A stretch of 64,000 nt of DNA from Methanosarcina horonobensis HB-1 = JCM 15518 (lineage in GTDB: Archaea > Halobacteriota > Methanosarcinia > Methanosarcinales > Methanosarcinaceae). The DNA is taken from positions 3,823,036 to 3,887,035 of the forward strand of contig NZ_CP009516.1 of NCBI RefSeq assembly GCF_000970285.1. The letters run 5' to 3'. A program made the position numbers and the translations under genes. The number at the start of each line of letters is the position of its first letter. Within the stretch, counting starts at the first letter, position 1. This document shows, in pieces, positions 63,131 through 64,000 of the stretch. Below the pieces are notes generated by a model. That model had not been told where the DNA came from. It was given only the letters and a program-made list of their open reading frames with translations, and ran no database searches.

Positions 63131-64000
63131 TTAGAAATCGTACTCCACTGTCCAGTCAAGGTACTGGGCCGACCTGATTTCTTCTGCTGTTGCACGGTCC
63201 ACTCCATATACATCCTGGTACAGTTTCAATGCAAACTCATGGACCTTGATATCCTGGAAAAGATCAGGATAACAGCCTTTCGCAACAATCAGCAAATCCA
63301 GAGGATACTCGACACGGCGGTCGCAGTTTCTCGGCGTGTAAGGCATGGAATAGATACGCTTGTTTTTGACTGCCTTAAGTTCCTGCACATTCTGGTAATA
63401 CATCGCATCCTGAAGTTCGATAGGCGGATGGTACCCGGAATATGTGGGTAAAAAAATCACATCAGGGTTCAATGCCAGAACCTGCTCGGCGTTAAGCAAC
63501 TTGCCAGAACCGGTATCCTGGTAAGCATTCCTGCCATTGGCAACAGTCTCGAGGATGTATGATTCCGGAGTATCGATGCCGCTTACATACCCGGCACCGC
63601 CGCTTTGCCTGGCCTTGGAAGAGATCCCGAGATAGAGCGCTGTGACCTTTTCCTCTTCAGGGATATCTTTAGTTCTGTCCAGAATCATCTTTTCCGTATT
63701 ATCCAGATAATCTGCCAGGGCCATTGTCTTTTCCTCCTTATCGAACAACTGTCCGATTACACGCATCTCATCGCGCATGGTGTTCAGGCCGGAATTATTG
63801 TAGTTGTTCGGAGAATAGAGCACGATTACGGGTATGCCCAGAGACTTGATCGTTGATATCTTTTTATTGTTATTTTCGATATCATTAGCACTCATAGAGC
63901 AGTCACCAACCCTTATAATGAGTACATCAGGATTCGCACTAGCCAGTTTTTCGTAGTTAATGATGGTCATACCTGACGAAGACTCCGTACAGGACACATT
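63131..64000 (-). CDS. ABC transporter substrate-binding protein, FecB/BtuF type (5' end cut off)
   Basis: At least 290 aa; the frame runs off the right edge, so the signal peptide is not seen. Two-lobe class III binding protein: MTIINYEKLASANPDVLIIRVG (lobe 1 end), a long backbone helix (about 125-145 of the visible part), GAGYVSGIDTPESYILETVANGRNAYQD, and ALNPDVIFLPTYSGYHPP (lobe 2). It ends AQYLDWTVEYDF. It lies 140 bases upstream of the permease and belongs to the same importer. Many methanogen importers of this class carry iron, heme or corrinoids; the ligand is not determined. Confidence 0.9.
   Translation of the reverse strand, partial: NVSCTESSSGMTIINYEKLASANPDVLIIRVGDCSMSANDIENNNKKISTIKSLGIPVIVLYSPNNYNNSGLNTMRDEMRVIGQLFDKEEKTMALADYLDNTEKMILDRTKDIPEEEKVTALYLGISSKARQSGGAGYVSGIDTPESYILETVANGRNAYQDTGSGKLLNAEQVLALNPDVIFLPTYSGYHPPIELQDAMYYQNVQELKAVKNKRIYSMPYTPRNCDRRVEYPLDLLIVAKGCYPDLFQDIKVHEFALKLYQDVYGVDRATAEEIRSAQYLDWTVEYDF

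Overview
This window looks like chromosome from a methanogenic archaeon of the genus Methanosarcina. It carries two operons for membrane-bound, methanophenazine-type [NiFe] hydrogenases (Vht/Vho family) with a hydrogenase-maturation operon beside them. It also has an F420-type LLM oxidoreductase, a KEOPS Cgi121 subunit, a MEDS-type sensor kinase, sarcinarray surface proteins and long AT-rich intergenic stretches. A degenerate vht-like operon (here called vhx) next to an intact vhtGACD resembles the arrangement I recall from M. barkeri. That species-level hint is inference.

Layout. 1-2.6 kb holds housekeeping genes: NAD(P)H-hydrate dehydratase (cut by the window edge), a small acidic protein, moaC and PRPP synthase. 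2.6-13.1 kb is a defence island. It has a five-gene type I restriction-modification operon read leftward, hsdM > ORF6N-PLD > hsdS > HEPN-like > hsdR, with every junction a 4-base stop/start overlap, and then a lone membrane-protein gene between two ~100-bp direct repeats. The whole island sits between two copies of the 3' part of one small zinc-ribbon gene. 13.2-14.1 kb is a graveyard of decayed genes (TPR protein, HTH protein), followed by a Kef-type antiporter with foreign-looking codon use.

16-24.8 kb has a Cys-rich protein, a TPD-motif nuclease, an F420-type oxidoreductase and mre11-rad50. 24.8-27 kb is a decay patch with two copies of a mini zinc-finger gene (one frameshifted), a CAAX-type protease whose 3' end runs into a 9-bp repeat array, and an MFS transporter with its middle deleted. 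27.3-34.3 kb has rubrerythrin and a tandemly duplicated module of surface-protein genes. 34.5-41.9 kb holds a tRNA methylthiotransferase, class II fructose-1,6-bisphosphatase, a glutamine amidotransferase, Cgi121, a MEDS-PAS histidine kinase and a 49-aa membrane protein.

42.1-56.9 kb is the hydrogen locus: vhxGAC (leftward), a peptidoglycan-binding-fold gene (rightward), vhtGACD (leftward), a 1.3-kb divergent control region with a four-unit 12-bp repeat, and hypCDABE (rightward). The Hyp proteins build the NiFe(CN)2CO centre, VhtD trims the large subunit, and VhtGAC passes electrons from H2 to methanophenazine. VhxG has lost a proximal-cluster cysteine and the neighbouring glutamate, so Vhx is unlikely to be an ordinary hydrogenase. 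57-64 kb has an IS630-type remnant, a two-headed winged-helix regulator, a small membrane protein, a gamma-carbonic-anhydrase-like protein, a GyrI-like protein and an iron/corrinoid-type ABC importer that runs off the right edge.

No tRNA, rRNA or CRISPR array was recognised. The most promising possibly undescribed system is the type I RM operon with built-in HEPN-like and ORF6N-PLD genes.
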